Source: CALEUX01 sp964608615
Lineage (GTDB): Bacteria > Bacteroidota > Bacteroidia > Bacteroidales > Marinilabiliaceae
Length of the DNA: 64,000 bases
Assembly (NCBI GenBank): GCA_964608615.1
Contig: CAZSQG010000009.1
Location: 7,127-71,126, forward strand
Direction: 5' to 3'
The notes under the pieces are model-generated. The model ran no database searches, was not told the DNA's origin, and worked only from the letters and a program-made list of their open reading frames with translations. Shown here in pieces: positions 34,702-44,352 of the stretch (positions are counted from its first letter, which is position 1; each line of letters begins with the position of its first letter). The position numbers and the translations under genes were made by a program.

Positions 34702-35286
34702 CTAAAACCTACGCAACTCATCATAGAGCTGATCCACAGGAAGACCTACCACATTATAATAGGAACCGTCAATACGATTAATAGCTATAAGGCCTATCCA
34801 TTCCTGAATTCCATAAGCTCCTGCTTTATCAAAAGGCTTGAAATTGTCAACGTAATATTCGATTTGCTCCGACAATAATGGCTTAAACCAAACATGCGTA
34901 ACAGTACAAAATTCTACAGTTTTATTCGCACTTTTTAAAACCACTCCGGTATAAACTTCATGAACATTTCCTGATAACAACCACAACATTTGGCAGGCAT
35001 CCTCACGGTCAACAGGTTTACCAAGCACATTATCGCCAATAGCAACAATGGTATCGGCTGTTATAACCAAATGGCCCGGATGACCCCAGTATTTTTGCCA
35101 GACATTTTGTTTCTGACTCGCTAAAAACTGTGCAACCTCATTAACCGGAAGATTTTCGGGAAAAGGCTCGGGAGAATCATCACCGGTTTCAACAGAAAAC
35201 GGGAGTCCTAGCTTAAGCATAAGTTCCTGACGTCGCGGTGACTGGGAAGCCAACACAATTTTATATTTCGCAAGATTACTTAACAT
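34702..35286 (-). CDS. maf: Maf family nucleotide pyrophosphatase
   Basis: This 194-residue cytoplasmic protein is a Maf/YhdE-type nucleoside triphosphate pyrophosphatase, thought to remove non-canonical or dTTP/UTP-like nucleotides. The start signature SQSPRRQELMLKLG (residues 14-27) and ITADTIVAIGDNVLGKP (about 75-92) are diagnostic, followed by DKAGAYGIQEW near 153-163. It is 57 bases downstream of the prenyltransferase gene and probably ends the block that begins with the DUF2520 gene. Specificity between dTTP/UTP and methylated nucleotides cannot be settled by eye. Confidence 0.94.
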   Translation of the reverse strand: MLSNLAKYKIVLASQSPRRQELMLKLGLPFSVETGDDSPEPFPENLPVNEVAQFLASQKQNVWQKYWGHPGHLVITADTIVAIGDNVLGKPVDREDACQMLWLLSGNVHEVYTGVVLKSANKTVEFCTVTHVWFKPLLSEQIEYYVDNFKPFDKAGAYGIQEWIGLIAINRIDGSYYNVVGLPVDQLYDELRRF

Positions 35287-35343
35287 AGATTAATGCTTTC
35301 TTAGAGCCAATTCCAATACCTGAATGCTTTCAAAACAGAAAAA

Positions 35344-36288
35344 TCAAACAAAAAAGCTTCTGGCAATTAATATAAATAGGATTCCAAAAAGCATAATTGC
35401 TTTGCTTAACTGCGAAGCCCGATGTAATTGCTCTGGTTCTTTAGCCTTGAAAACCTGCCATATTAACCATAAATATGGGATAGTAAGAAAAATAATAAAA
35501 TACCAGAATGTAATGCGACTTCCCCATAACTGAGGAACTACAGCAAAAACGATCCATAATGCTGATACAGAAGCCAGTGAAAGCAACATTACCACTGTGC
35601 GAGTATATTTTACACCCATTTCAATAGGCAGAGTATGGCAACCTGCTTCCCTATCGCCTTTTAAATCCTCCATATCCTTAATGATCTCGCGTCCCATATT
35701 ACTGATAAAAGCAAAAAAAGCAAACCCGGTAGTCCAAAACCAGGCCATTGAACAGGCCTCAGTTGAAAGAATGCTTTGTCCATGCAGCTTCCCAAGTGCA
35801 GCAAACTCAAGGGAAACTACAAAATACGGAACCAATGCCGTAAGTAAGGAAATGGTGAAATTCCCAATTAAAACCTGCTTCTTAAGGGTAGTGGAATAAA
35901 ACCATAATATAACAGGGATAACCACAAACATCAAGGCGTAATTCTCTTTACGGTAGATATAGGCCAAAAAAAGACCCATGAAAACACCGATAAAAGTAAA
36001 CAACACATGAAACAATAAAACCTTTCTTCTTTGAAAATCCTGTCCCACCACTACCTTATCAGGCCGGTTAATTCGATCAATCTTAACATCAAAATAATCG
36101 TTGATTATATATCCTGAAGCTGCTAACAATTCTGTTGTTAACACCAGCAATAAAAACTTAAGATGCGAAAGAGCCGGATCAATTTCATAAAACCTCAGCA
36201 TCGGTAATAGCAACCCATACCTAAGAAGATATTGAAGTAACCCTATAATCAGCAGGTTTTTAAATCGGATCAATCGAAGAAAAGCCAT
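35344..36288 (-). CDS. UbiA-family prenyltransferase (geranylgeranylglycerol-phosphate geranylgeranyltransferase-like)
   Basis: This 314-residue membrane protein has about eight to nine transmembrane segments and the two aspartate-rich motifs of UbiA enzymes: NDYFDVKIDRINRPDK at about 63-78 and KDMEDLKGDREAG at about 205-217. They bind magnesium and the prenyl diphosphate. Bacteroidota homologues in this genomic position are usually labelled geranylgeranylglycerol-phosphate geranylgeranyltransferase; the acceptor here is inferred only from that. It lies between maf (downstream) and the KdsC-like gene (upstream, 57 bases), all on the minus strand, as in many Bacteroidales. Confidence 0.9.
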   Translation of the reverse strand: MAFLRLIRFKNLLIIGLLQYLLRYGLLLPMLRFYEIDPALSHLKFLLLVLTTELLAASGYIINDYFDVKIDRINRPDKVVVGQDFQRRKVLLFHVLFTFIGVFMGLFLAYIYRKENYALMFVVIPVILWFYSTTLKKQVLIGNFTISLLTALVPYFVVSLEFAALGKLHGQSILSTEACSMAWFWTTGFAFFAFISNMGREIIKDMEDLKGDREAGCHTLPIEMGVKYTRTVVMLLSLASVSALWIVFAVVPQLWGSRITFWYFIIFLTIPYLWLIWQVFKAKEPEQLHRASQLSKAIMLFGILFILIARSFFV

Positions 36289-36345
36289 ACTATATAATTT
36301 AAAAAAATTTCACTGGTTTAAAATGGCTAACAACCATAAATTCTT

Positions 36346-36843
36346 TCACCATTTTCCATGCGCTCTTAAAACCTGCTCAATCACATCGCGCGCACATCCC
36401 TCTCCGCCACGCTTATGACTGATATATTTGCATAACGATTTAACCTCTTCAACTGCATCAGCCGGACAGGTAGGGACACCTACTCTCTCCATAACTGGAT
36501 AGTCAGGCAGATCATCACCCATATACATCACATTATCAGGGTTTAAATTACATTTGGAAATCCAATGGTCAAAATCAACCATTTTCAGCGATGAACCCAT
36601 ATAAATATCAGGTACACCCAGCAATTGGTATCTTTTTAGAACCGATTGTGTATTCCCTCCAGTAATAATAGCCACAGGATAACCCAGTTTTACAGCTTTT
36701 TGTATAGCAAATCCATCCTTTATATTGGACGTTCGCATGGGTTCGCCCGATGGGTGCATAGGTATGGTATCCAGACTGAGAACTCCATCAATGTCGAAGG
36801 CAAATGCCTTGACTTTCATCAAATCTTCCTTAAAATTGCTCAT
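36346..36843 (-). CDS. KdsC-like HAD phosphatase
   Basis: This 165-residue protein is a small HAD-superfamily hydrolase of the C0 (capless) type, as in KDO-8-phosphate phosphatase. The nucleophile motif FDIDGVLSL is at about 15-23 (family DxDG), the threonine of VAIITGGN lies near 60, and the third acidic motif is MYMGDDLPDYPVM at about 108-120. KdsC removes phosphate from KDO-8-phosphate in lipopolysaccharide synthesis and works as a tetramer because it lacks a cap. The start is the ATG at 36843; MKVKAFAFD (eight codons in) is an alternative. It is 97 bases after the DUF2520 gene. Confidence 0.88.
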   Translation of the reverse strand: MSNFKEDLMKVKAFAFDIDGVLSLDTIPMHPSGEPMRTSNIKDGFAIQKAVKLGYPVAIITGGNTQSVLKRYQLLGVPDIYMGSSLKMVDFDHWISKCNLNPDNVMYMGDDLPDYPVMERVGVPTCPADAVEEVKSLCKYISHKRGGEGCARDVIEQVLRAHGKW

Positions 36844-36940
36844 TCATTTCATCTTTGTTGCGAATTTACTGAATTTTATTTGAAAATAGTAAGTAGTAGT
36901 CATCCTATTGGGTCAGGTAATCAATATCTGCATCAATAAA

Positions 36941-37726
36941 CTAACTAAAAAAATGTGAGCCAGGATAATAAGTTTCAACAATACTTTTCGACATTAATCC
37001 GTAGATTTCTTTATATATTTCTGTTTCATTCAATTTTTCAAGATGATCCTGCATAATTCCAAAATCCTTCCGTCGGGCTGGTCCTGTTTGAGCATCAATA
37101 GGATTCATTGAAAGCGCTTTTTGCGTAGTTTCAGCAATCAAAGGCTTAAGAAGGTTAAAATCAAGACTCGACTTTGTCATTAAGTCCTGAGAAATTGCAA
37201 ACATATGATTAACAAAATTTGAACTAAAAACAGCAGCCACATGCAGCGTTGCGCGTTTATTGCTATTGGCTTTTTGAACATTCTCACTAATTGAAGAAGC
37301 CAAATCAACCAATGCATGTCGCACATCGGAGCGATTACCTTCAACTAATACCGGCACATTTATAAAATCAACTCCCCTGTCTTTGGTGAAAGTTTGAAAA
37401 GGATATAGAACACCATGTTTTTCAAACTTCTCAAGTACTAATAGCGGAACACTTCCGGCAGTGTGAACCACAATTCCCTGAACCTGCGGCATATCTTCAA
37501 CCACCTGTTTTATGGCAGCATCTGAAACGGAAATAACATAAAACGCTGCTTCCTTATATATCGACTTTAAATCAGATATTGGTTCAGCATCAACCAACGT
37601 AGCCAAACAATCGGCATTGGAGATGTTCCTGCTGAACACTTGTTTAATTATAAAACCAGCATTTTTAAATGCCAAAGTTAAATGAGTGGCCACATTACCA
37701 GCACCAATTATAACTATTTCCTTCAT
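36941..37726 (-). CDS. Rossmann-fold DUF2520 protein
   Basis: This 261-residue protein combines an N-terminal NADP-binding domain (EIVIIGAGNVATHLTLAF with GAGNVA at about 7-12) and a C-terminal helical DUF2520 domain (about 125-255; LHVAAVFSSNFVNHMFAIS). The architecture resembles pyrroline-5-carboxylate reductase and ketopantoate reductase, suggesting an NAD(P)-dependent oxidoreductase. The substrate is not known. It is the first gene of the block DUF2520, KdsC-like, UbiA and Maf, a neighbourhood conserved in Bacteroidales. Confidence 0.9.
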   Translation of the reverse strand: MKEIVIIGAGNVATHLTLAFKNAGFIIKQVFSRNISNADCLATLVDAEPISDLKSIYKEAAFYVISVSDAAIKQVVEDMPQVQGIVVHTAGSVPLLVLEKFEKHGVLYPFQTFTKDRGVDFINVPVLVEGNRSDVRHALVDLASSISENVQKANSNKRATLHVAAVFSSNFVNHMFAISQDLMTKSSLDFNLLKPLIAETTQKALSMNPIDAQTGPARRKDFGIMQDHLEKLNETEIYKEIYGLMSKSIVETYYPGSHFFS

Positions 37727-37763
37727 GATATGAGTTTAGTATTCAATTAGTATATGCTTTGAG

Positions 37764-38993
37764 CTAGTTATTTTTCGTCTTAGCAGTATTACGTATATCA
37801 ATCTCAGTATACAAAACCCATTTCCCTTTTTCAAATTTCAACCCATTATAGGAAAAATCAGGGCCATAATATCTGAAATCATTTTGATAAACCTGTTCGG
37901 CAGGAGCCAGGTTATCCATTACAATCATTTTTTTTGATACATCGTATCTGAGCATCATAACAGCACGATTACTGTATTCAAACACCAATCGCCGGCGGGT
38001 ACGTTTTCCATCACTAAAAACAGAATGCCCAAAGCGTGGATTGGGATTATTACCTCGTGAAACAACCAAAACATCAACCACTTTTATTTGCGAAAATGCA
38101 TTGTTACCATTATAACCAATCAGGGTATAATAGATATTGCCTTTGGATTTTGTTTCAATCAAATCGTAATATATGGCCCCGTACCATTTTGAAGGAGTAA
38201 GGGTGGCTTGTTCCGGTGAACGTACTTCCTGATAATTATCTATTAATTCATATGTTTTTATTCCGGAAGGAGAATTCACGCCCAGTCCACCGAAAAAACT
38301 GTTAACACCATTATTATTCTCAATATTCCAAGTACAAATTTTTATTTGTCCATCCTGAGAATTAAGGGTTGATAATTCATCGTAACCATTAAAGCTGTCC
38401 TGAAAATACTGCTCTGAACTCATTAAAGGTTTTAGTCTTTTCCATATCTCTTCACTTAACTCAACCTTCTGCTCATCAACCCGACAGTTACCAAGCCTTG
38501 AAAGTAAAATTTTAAGGTCAAGATCTGGCACGTTTATCAATGATGATGTGCCAATTAATATATCTAGTGAATACCCTGATTCAGTTTTTATCAACTTTGG
38601 TTCTGACTTTTTTTCAGCTGTAGGCACACTTTCCAGCAACCTTGTAAAAGAATAAGCCATTTTTTCACCTCTACAATCAACAATAAAAACTATTAACTTA
38701 CTTTTCTGATACTCATAAGGTAGCACACCTGAACATACAAGAAGAGTTGAATCACCCGAAAACTGATAACCCCATTGTAAAGGAAATAGCTTTGGAGTAT
38801 TGCCTGTCTCTGAAAAAACTAATTCTTCCTTAACTGATTCAATGAAATTTTGAAATCGAAAGTTTTTCTCATTATCATCAACCTTCAATAATTCATCCCA
38901 TTGTTTTATAAACCCTGAATCAATTGTTTGGGCAATAACCGGAGCCAGACAGAATCTCAATAATATAAAAACCAATAAAAAACTACCTCTCAT
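37764..38993 (-). CDS. Secreted protein of unknown function
   Basis: I do not assign a family to this protein of about 409 residues. The ATG at 38993 gives a clean signal peptide (MRGSFLLVFILLRF, ending APVIAQ) and is preferred over an ATG 27 codons further upstream. The mature part is soluble and rich in beta-strand-like sequence: QIKICTWNIENN, YGAIYYDLIETKSKGNIYYTLIGYNG and RRRLVFEYSNRAVMMLRYD are notable segments. The last two look like repeated beta-sandwich strands seen in uncharacterised Bacteroidales secreted proteins. No lipobox, metal motif or catalytic triad is visible. It lies 37 bases upstream of the DUF2520 gene on the same strand, so it may lead that transcript. Confidence 0.75.
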   Translation of the reverse strand: MRGSFLLVFILLRFCLAPVIAQTIDSGFIKQWDELLKVDDNEKNFRFQNFIESVKEELVFSETGNTPKLFPLQWGYQFSGDSTLLVCSGVLPYEYQKSKLIVFIVDCRGEKMAYSFTRLLESVPTAEKKSEPKLIKTESGYSLDILIGTSSLINVPDLDLKILLSRLGNCRVDEQKVELSEEIWKRLKPLMSSEQYFQDSFNGYDELSTLNSQDGQIKICTWNIENNNGVNSFFGGLGVNSPSGIKTYELIDNYQEVRSPEQATLTPSKWYGAIYYDLIETKSKGNIYYTLIGYNGNNAFSQIKVVDVLVVSRGNNPNPRFGHSVFSDGKRTRRRLVFEYSNRAVMMLRYDVSKKMIVMDNLAPAEQVYQNDFRYYGPDFSYNGLKFEKGKWVLYTEIDIRNTAKTKNN

Positions 38994-39497
38994 AACAAAA
39001 AGTAAAAAACTGTTACTAATTTGCATAAACAACCCAACTAAGTTAATCCACAAAAACCAACATCCAAACATCATTCCAAAAAAAAGATGTTCTTACTTTT
39101 GTATGTATATTTAATGGATATCCTATTTATGCCCGGATGTGGTGTTTTTCAGTGAGATGAACTACCTGCACACCCCAAGGGGCAATCGACCATAAAAAAG
39201 TTTGGGTATCAACACGGATATTCATAATTGATTTTAGCAGACATGATATTGGATGCGTTACTTGGTTATGCATACTATATTTTTTTCGGATGCAATTCCT
39301 GCTCCTGTCCCATAACCAGGAATTCACGAAACAGCGTGTTATTGGCTTTGTTTATTGGTGCAATATGGACAGTTAAGTGAATTTTGAAATTATAATTCAA
39401 TTTATGATTTTTATCAACAAACGCATCAAAAAAGCTTTTGCACTTTTACATCACTTCTGGATTTTGTGATTTCATTAAATCTAAACAGTTTTGAAGT
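38994..39497. other. Intergenic region holding a dispersed repeat
   Basis: This region separates the secreted-protein gene (minus) from threonine dehydrogenase (plus). It contains repeat copy B (39111-39228). A 66-codon minus-strand frame (39327-39127) runs through the repeat, but it has no family resemblance, so I do not call it a gene. The sequence tacttttg near 39095 is a -7 box match pointing into the repeat. Confidence 0.45.
39111..39228 (-). repeat. Dispersed 117-bp repeat, copy B
   Basis: Read on the minus strand this begins tgaatatccgtgttgatac and ends ggatatccattaa, matching copy A at 25716-25832 over nearly the full length with scattered substitutions and a few short indels. Its ends are imperfect inverted repeats of each other. 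Confidence 0.75.
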
Positions 39498-40529
39498 ATG
39501 GCAACCATGAGAGCGCTTGTAAAAGCAAAACCTGAAAAAGGTATCTGGATGCGGGAAATTGAAATCCCGAACCCGGGACATAATGATGTTTTGATAAAAG
39601 TTACCAAAACAGCAATTTGTGGAACCGATCTTCATATCTATAAATGGAACGATTGGGCACAAAAAACAATAAAAACACCTTTAACAATAGGTCATGAATA
39701 TGTTGGCCATGTTGCAGCTGTTGGTTCAGAAGTAACGAGTGTTAAAGAGGGCGACCGTGTAACAGGCGAAGGACATATAGCTTGTGGACATTGTAGAAAT
39801 TGCAGAAGAGGCAGGCAACATATCTGCGAAAACACTGTGGGCATTGGTGTAAACATCGATGGTGCTTTTGCCGATTACGTAGTAGTTCCATCCAACAACG
39901 TAATGAAAATAAGCTCAAAAATTCCGGATGAGATAGTTGCAATAATGGATCCTTTTGGAAATGCTACACACACCGCCCTTAGCTTTCCTTTAATTGGTGA
40001 AGATGTACTTGTTACCGGTGCAGGACTAATAGGCAGTTTATGTGTTGCAGTAGCTAAATTTGCCGGAGCCCGCTATGTTGTGGCTACCGAGACCAATGAC
40101 TTCAGGGCAAAACTGGCATTAAAAATGGGTGCCACACGCGTAGTTAATCCACTAAAGGAGAGCCTTCCCGATGTGGTAAAAGACCTTGGTATGATAGGCT
40201 TTGATATTGGTTTGGAATGTTCAGGTTCCACCGCAGCTTTTAACCAGATGCTGGAAAACATGTACAACTCGGGTAAAATCTCCTTGTTAGGCATTCTTCC
40301 TTCCAATACCACCGTTGACTGGAATAAGGTCATTTTCAAAGGATTAACACTAAAAGGCATTTACGGTAGGGAGATGTTCGAAACATGGTATCAAATGGAA
40401 CAAATGCTTATGTCAGGATTAGACATATCACCAATGATAACACATCGCATGAAAATGGAAGATTTTCAAAAGGGTTTTGATATTATGGAGGAAGGCAATT
40501 GTGGAAAAGTGATTCTAAATTGGGAGTAA
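39498..40529 (+). CDS. tdh: L-threonine 3-dehydrogenase
   Basis: This 343-residue zinc alcohol-dehydrogenase-family enzyme oxidises L-threonine to 2-amino-3-ketobutyrate with NAD. The catalytic zinc cysteine is in TAICGTDLHIYKWNDWAQ, a segment diagnostic for Tdh, with HEYVGHV following (His and Glu). The structural zinc cysteines are in GHIACGHCRNCRRGRQHICENT (about 95-115). The nucleotide-binding loop is GAGLIGSL. Length equals E. coli Tdh (341) within two residues. A second ATG three codons in (MRALVKAKP) is the alternative start. The usual partner kbl (2-amino-3-ketobutyrate CoA ligase) is not adjacent here. It is convergent with purL across a terminator. Confidence 0.95.
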   Translation: MATMRALVKAKPEKGIWMREIEIPNPGHNDVLIKVTKTAICGTDLHIYKWNDWAQKTIKTPLTIGHEYVGHVAAVGSEVTSVKEGDRVTGEGHIACGHCRNCRRGRQHICENTVGIGVNIDGAFADYVVVPSNNVMKISSKIPDEIVAIMDPFGNATHTALSFPLIGEDVLVTGAGLIGSLCVAVAKFAGARYVVATETNDFRAKLALKMGATRVVNPLKESLPDVVKDLGMIGFDIGLECSGSTAAFNQMLENMYNSGKISLLGILPSNTTVDWNKVIFKGLTLKGIYGREMFETWYQMEQMLMSGLDISPMITHRMKMEDFQKGFDIMEEGNCGKVILNWE

Positions 40530-40535
40530 AAAAAT

Positions 40536-40578
40536 AATCATCCGATGACTCCCCAAATCATCGGACGATTTTTTTTAT
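40536..40578. terminator. Terminator between tdh and purL
   Basis: The stem tccgatga (40541-40548) pairs with tcatcgga (40558-40565), followed by a T-rich run at about 40568-40578 for the plus-strand tdh transcript and an A-rich run on the other side. It lies within 52 bases of both stop codons, so it may serve both. Confidence 0.75.
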
Positions 40579-40580
40579 TT

Positions 40581-43500
40581 CTACTTACGCTCCTCAACCC
40601 ATTTACGCTCCTGTGGATAATAAGCCCATTGCCATGGGAATATAGCTCGCTCGGGGTGCGGCATCATGGCAAGATGACGACCGTCCAGAGAACAAATAGC
40701 CGCAGTATTATAATCGCTGCCATTAGGATTTGCCGGATATCCTTCGTAACCATAAACACCGGCAATATGATATTTTGATTCATCGTACGGCATACTAAAT
40801 TGCCCTTCGCCATGAGCCACCCATACACCAAGCCGGCTTCCTGTCAATGATTTCAACATTATTGAATGATTTTCGCAAATCTCCATATTCAAAAAGGCCG
40901 ACTCAAACTTATGTGATTTATTATGCAACATTTTTAGTTTTTCATCATGCTCAGGATATACCAAACCAAGTTCTACCATTAACTGGCAACCATTACAAAC
41001 ACCCAAACTCATTGTGTTTTCGCGCTTATAAAAATTATTTAATGCCAAACGCGCTTTATCATTATATAGGAAAGCTCCGGCCCAGCCTTTTGCTGAACCC
41101 AAAACATCGGAGTTACTGAAACCTCCCACATATACAACAAAATCAATATCTTCAAGTGTTTCCCTGGCGGTAATAAGATCCGTCATATGAACATCCTTAA
41201 CATCAAAACCAGCCAAATAAAGCGAATAAGCCATCTCACGATCGCCATTAACACCTTTTTCCCTTATAATAGCAGCTTTGGACTTTCTAGATCCGGCTTC
41301 CGGTAATTTATCGAGGCCATAAGAAGCAAGAGTACCATTGAACGTTCCTGAGAAATTATAATGAAGAGGTTGATTTTTATAATTTTCAAAACGGTTAGTT
41401 GCCTGTTCTTCACCACTCTGTCGACGATCGAGTAAATATGAGGTTTTATACCACAATTGACGCAAGGCATCGATATCTAAAACAAGATTGGAGCCTTTAC
41501 CCGTGAATGTTAACTTACGTTCAACAACCGGTGATCCTATTACAGAATAAGCCAAATCGTAGTTCTCAAGAATGGTTGTAACAGCAGTCAAATCAGCTAC
41601 CTGGATGATAACACCAGGGTTTTCACTAAACAATATTTTAATCAGATCGTTCTCATCAAATGCTGAAATATCAGCTCTAATTCCATAATCTTTATTTGCA
41701 AAACACATCTCAAGCAGAGTTGTAACCAATCCTCCTGATGAAATATCATGGCCGGCAATAATCAAATCTTTCCTTATCAATTCCTGAATAGCTGTAAATC
41801 CATCTACAAAATAATCAACATCCTGAACCGATGGAGCTTCTTTTCCCAATTGATTAATAATCTGGCTAAAACTGCTACCACCAAGTTTAAGGCTGTCGAA
41901 CGATAAATCAATGTGAATAAGTTTTGTATTAACATCTTTAACAAGAACCGGCTCCACAATTTTTCTAACATCTGATACTTCCGACACTGAACTGATTATT
42001 ACCGTTCCGGGCGAAAAAACCTGTTCTCCATTTTTGTATTTCTGAGTCATCGACAAAGAATCTTTTCCTGTTGGAACATTGATTCCCAAATCAACAACAA
42101 AATTACTTAAAGCTTCAACGGCCGTATAAAGTCGGGCATCTTCACCTTTGTTCTTACATGGCCACATCCAGTTAGCACTTAAGCTAATCCCTTTTAAACC
42201 GTGTGTAAGCGGAGCCCAAACAATATTGGTTAATGATTCAGCCACCGACAGAATCGAACCTGCAGCAGGATCAATTAAGGCAGCTACCGGTGCATGCCCA
42301 ATTGAAGTGGCAACACCTTCTTTACCCCTATAATCAATTGAAGTAACACCACAATTATTAAGTGGTAATTGTATTTCACCGGCACACTGCTGTTTGGCAA
42401 CACGTCCGGTTACCGAACGGTCAACTTTATTGGTAAGCCAGTCTTTACAGCCAACAGCTTCAAGCTGCAAAACACGCTCAATATATTCAGTAACTCTAGC
42501 TATATCATATTTTAACTCAGCAAAATTTTCATCTACAGTAATATCGTTCATCACTGTTTTAGGCGGATTACCAAACATCTCGGCTAACTGCCAATCAATT
42601 GGGGCATTGCCCTTATCATCAACAAATTTGAGATGCATGTCGCCGGTTGTTTCACCAACAACATACATAGGCGAACGTTCACGTTCGGCCACACGTTGCA
42701 AATCGGCCAAATCCTTTTCGTGAATAACCAAACCCATACGTTCCTGCGATTCGTTACCCACAATTTCGCGAGCCGAAAGCGTTGGGTCTCCTATTGGCAG
42801 TTTATCTAAATGAATGGTTCCCCCTGTTGATTCCACCAATTCAGAGAGACAGTTAAGGTGACCACCGGCACCATGGTCATGAATAGAAATAATTGGGTTA
42901 TCCTCACGCTCAACCATTGCACGAATGGCGTTCATAGCACGTTTTTGCATTTCCGGATTAGAGCGCTGCACAGCATTAAGCTCAATGGCATTGGTGAATT
43001 CACCTGTGGCTACCGACGAAACAGCACCCCCCCCCATGCCTATTCTGTAATTATCGCCACCCAAAACAACCACCTTATCTCCTTTTGATGGCTCATCTTT
43101 TAAGCTATCGCTTTTTCGCGCATAGCCAATTCCTCCGGCCATCATAATCACTTTGTCGTAAGCAAACTTTTTATGGTTCTCAACGTGTTCAAAGGTTAGC
43201 ACAGAACCACAAATAAGTGGCTGACCAAATTTATTTCCAAAATCACTGGCTCCATTAGACGCTTTTATCAGTATCTGTTCAGGAGTTTGATACAACCATG
43301 GACGTTCCGGCACACTATTCTCCCATTCACGCCCACCATTAGGACGCGGATAGCTGGTCATATAAACAGCTGTTCCGGCAAATGGTAATGAACCTTTTCC
43401 GCCAGCCAAACGGTCACGAATTTCACCACCTGAGCCAGTAGCAGCACCGTTAAAAGGTTCAACTGTAGTTGGGAAATTATGAGTTTCGGCCTTGAGTGAA

Positions 43501-44225
43501 ATAACCGTCTCTATTGGCGTTTCACGAAAAAAGTCAGGTTTATCCTGCGTTTTTGGAGCAAACTGAACAGCTTTGGGCCCCGTAACAAAGGCCACATTAT
43601 CCTTATAGGCCGACACAATAAAATTAGGGTTCTCATTAGATGTACGTTTGATAAGCTTGAAAAGCGTACTCTCCTTCTCAACTCCATCAATAACAAAAGT
43701 TCCGTTGAATATTTTATGTCTGCAATGTTCCGAATTAACCTGTGAAAAACCAAACACCTCACTATCGGTAAGTTTCCTGCCAAGTCGCTTGCTTAAATCA
43801 TTCAAATAATCAACTTCTTCCTGACTTAAAGCCAGTCCTACTTTTTGATTATAATCACCAACATTATCAATATAAACAATTGAATCAGCTTGTTTACTAA
43901 TAGTATAAAGATCCTGATCCATATCTTTATACAATTTTTTAAGCATTGGATCAAATTTGGCATCAGCACTTTCAACTCTGAAGAACTCCTCAATACGGAT
44001 TATTCCTTTAACACCCATGTTTTGAGTAATTTCAACGGCATTGGTACTCCAAGGTGTAACCATTTCCCTACGCGGACCAACAAAAAAACCTGTTAATGAT
44101 TCCACATCAATCAATTTGGCTTCGCTAAAAAGCCATTCTAACTTTGCAATATCCGCTTCGGGCAATTGTTTATTAACATGAACTGCCACAATCTGACTGG
44201 AGTTACCCCCGAAAAAAAGTACCAT
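40581..44225 (-). CDS. purL: Phosphoribosylformylglycinamidine synthase
   Basis: This 1214-residue cytoplasmic enzyme catalyses the fourth step of purine synthesis, converting FGAR and glutamine to FGAM with ATP. It is the large single-chain form. An N-terminal PurS-like domain (about 1-150), linker and two AIRS-type catalytic halves follow (SLKAETHNFPTTVEPFNGAATG near 245; a second at about 670-1000), and the C-terminal glutaminase has Cys in LGVCNGCQLM and HPERA near 1195. A run of nine G residues encoding GMGGGA near residue 397 keeps the frame. It is transcribed from its own promoter and is probably controlled by purine supply, though no PurR or PurL riboswitch motif is seen. Confidence 0.96.
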   Translation of the reverse strand: MVLFFGGNSSQIVAVHVNKQLPEADIAKLEWLFSEAKLIDVESLTGFFVGPRREMVTPWSTNAVEITQNMGVKGIIRIEEFFRVESADAKFDPMLKKLYKDMDQDLYTISKQADSIVYIDNVGDYNQKVGLALSQEEVDYLNDLSKRLGRKLTDSEVFGFSQVNSEHCRHKIFNGTFVIDGVEKESTLFKLIKRTSNENPNFIVSAYKDNVAFVTGPKAVQFAPKTQDKPDFFRETPIETVISLKAETHNFPTTVEPFNGAATGSGGEIRDRLAGGKGSLPFAGTAVYMTSYPRPNGGREWENSVPERPWLYQTPEQILIKASNGASDFGNKFGQPLICGSVLTFEHVENHKKFAYDKVIMMAGGIGYARKSDSLKDEPSKGDKVVVLGGDNYRIGMGGGAVSSVATGEFTNAIELNAVQRSNPEMQKRAMNAIRAMVEREDNPIISIHDHGAGGHLNCLSELVESTGGTIHLDKLPIGDPTLSAREIVGNESQERMGLVIHEKDLADLQRVAERERSPMYVVGETTGDMHLKFVDDKGNAPIDWQLAEMFGNPPKTVMNDITVDENFAELKYDIARVTEYIERVLQLEAVGCKDWLTNKVDRSVTGRVAKQQCAGEIQLPLNNCGVTSIDYRGKEGVATSIGHAPVAALIDPAAGSILSVAESLTNIVWAPLTHGLKGISLSANWMWPCKNKGEDARLYTAVEALSNFVVDLGINVPTGKDSLSMTQKYKNGEQVFSPGTVIISSVSEVSDVRKIVEPVLVKDVNTKLIHIDLSFDSLKLGGSSFSQIINQLGKEAPSVQDVDYFVDGFTAIQELIRKDLIIAGHDISSGGLVTTLLEMCFANKDYGIRADISAFDENDLIKILFSENPGVIIQVADLTAVTTILENYDLAYSVIGSPVVERKLTFTGKGSNLVLDIDALRQLWYKTSYLLDRRQSGEEQATNRFENYKNQPLHYNFSGTFNGTLASYGLDKLPEAGSRKSKAAIIREKGVNGDREMAYSLYLAGFDVKDVHMTDLITARETLEDIDFVVYVGGFSNSDVLGSAKGWAGAFLYNDKARLALNNFYKRENTMSLGVCNGCQLMVELGLVYPEHDEKLKMLHNKSHKFESAFLNMEICENHSIMLKSLTGSRLGVWVAHGEGQFSMPYDESKYHIAGVYGYEGYPANPNGSDYNTAAICSLDGRHLAMMPHPERAIFPWQWAYYPQERKWVEERK

Positions 44226-44262
44226 GAAGTAGTATTTTGGGATTAAGAATTTTAATGCGGTA

Positions 44263-44292
44263 CAAATTTAATCAAATGCAGTTGGCTGCCAA
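44263..44292 (-). promoter_or_regulatory. purL promoter
   Basis: On the minus strand a TTG (complement of 44290-44292) is followed after 19 bases by taaatttg (complement of 44263-44270), a perfect TAnnTTTG -7 box. The start codon lies 37 bases further downstream. Confidence 0.7.
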
Positions 44293-44352
44293 TATAAACC
44301 TGATTAAAAAAAGGTATAATTTACTTCTCACACTTTTTTTGAACAAAACAAC

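Noticed and set aside
39127..39327. A 66-codon minus-strand frame
   Set aside because: Most of it is the dispersed repeat, whose other copy is interrupted by a stop; no known protein pattern.
40581..44225. A frameshift in purL around the cytosine run
   Set aside because: The reading frame is continuous over 1214 residues with all domains in order.
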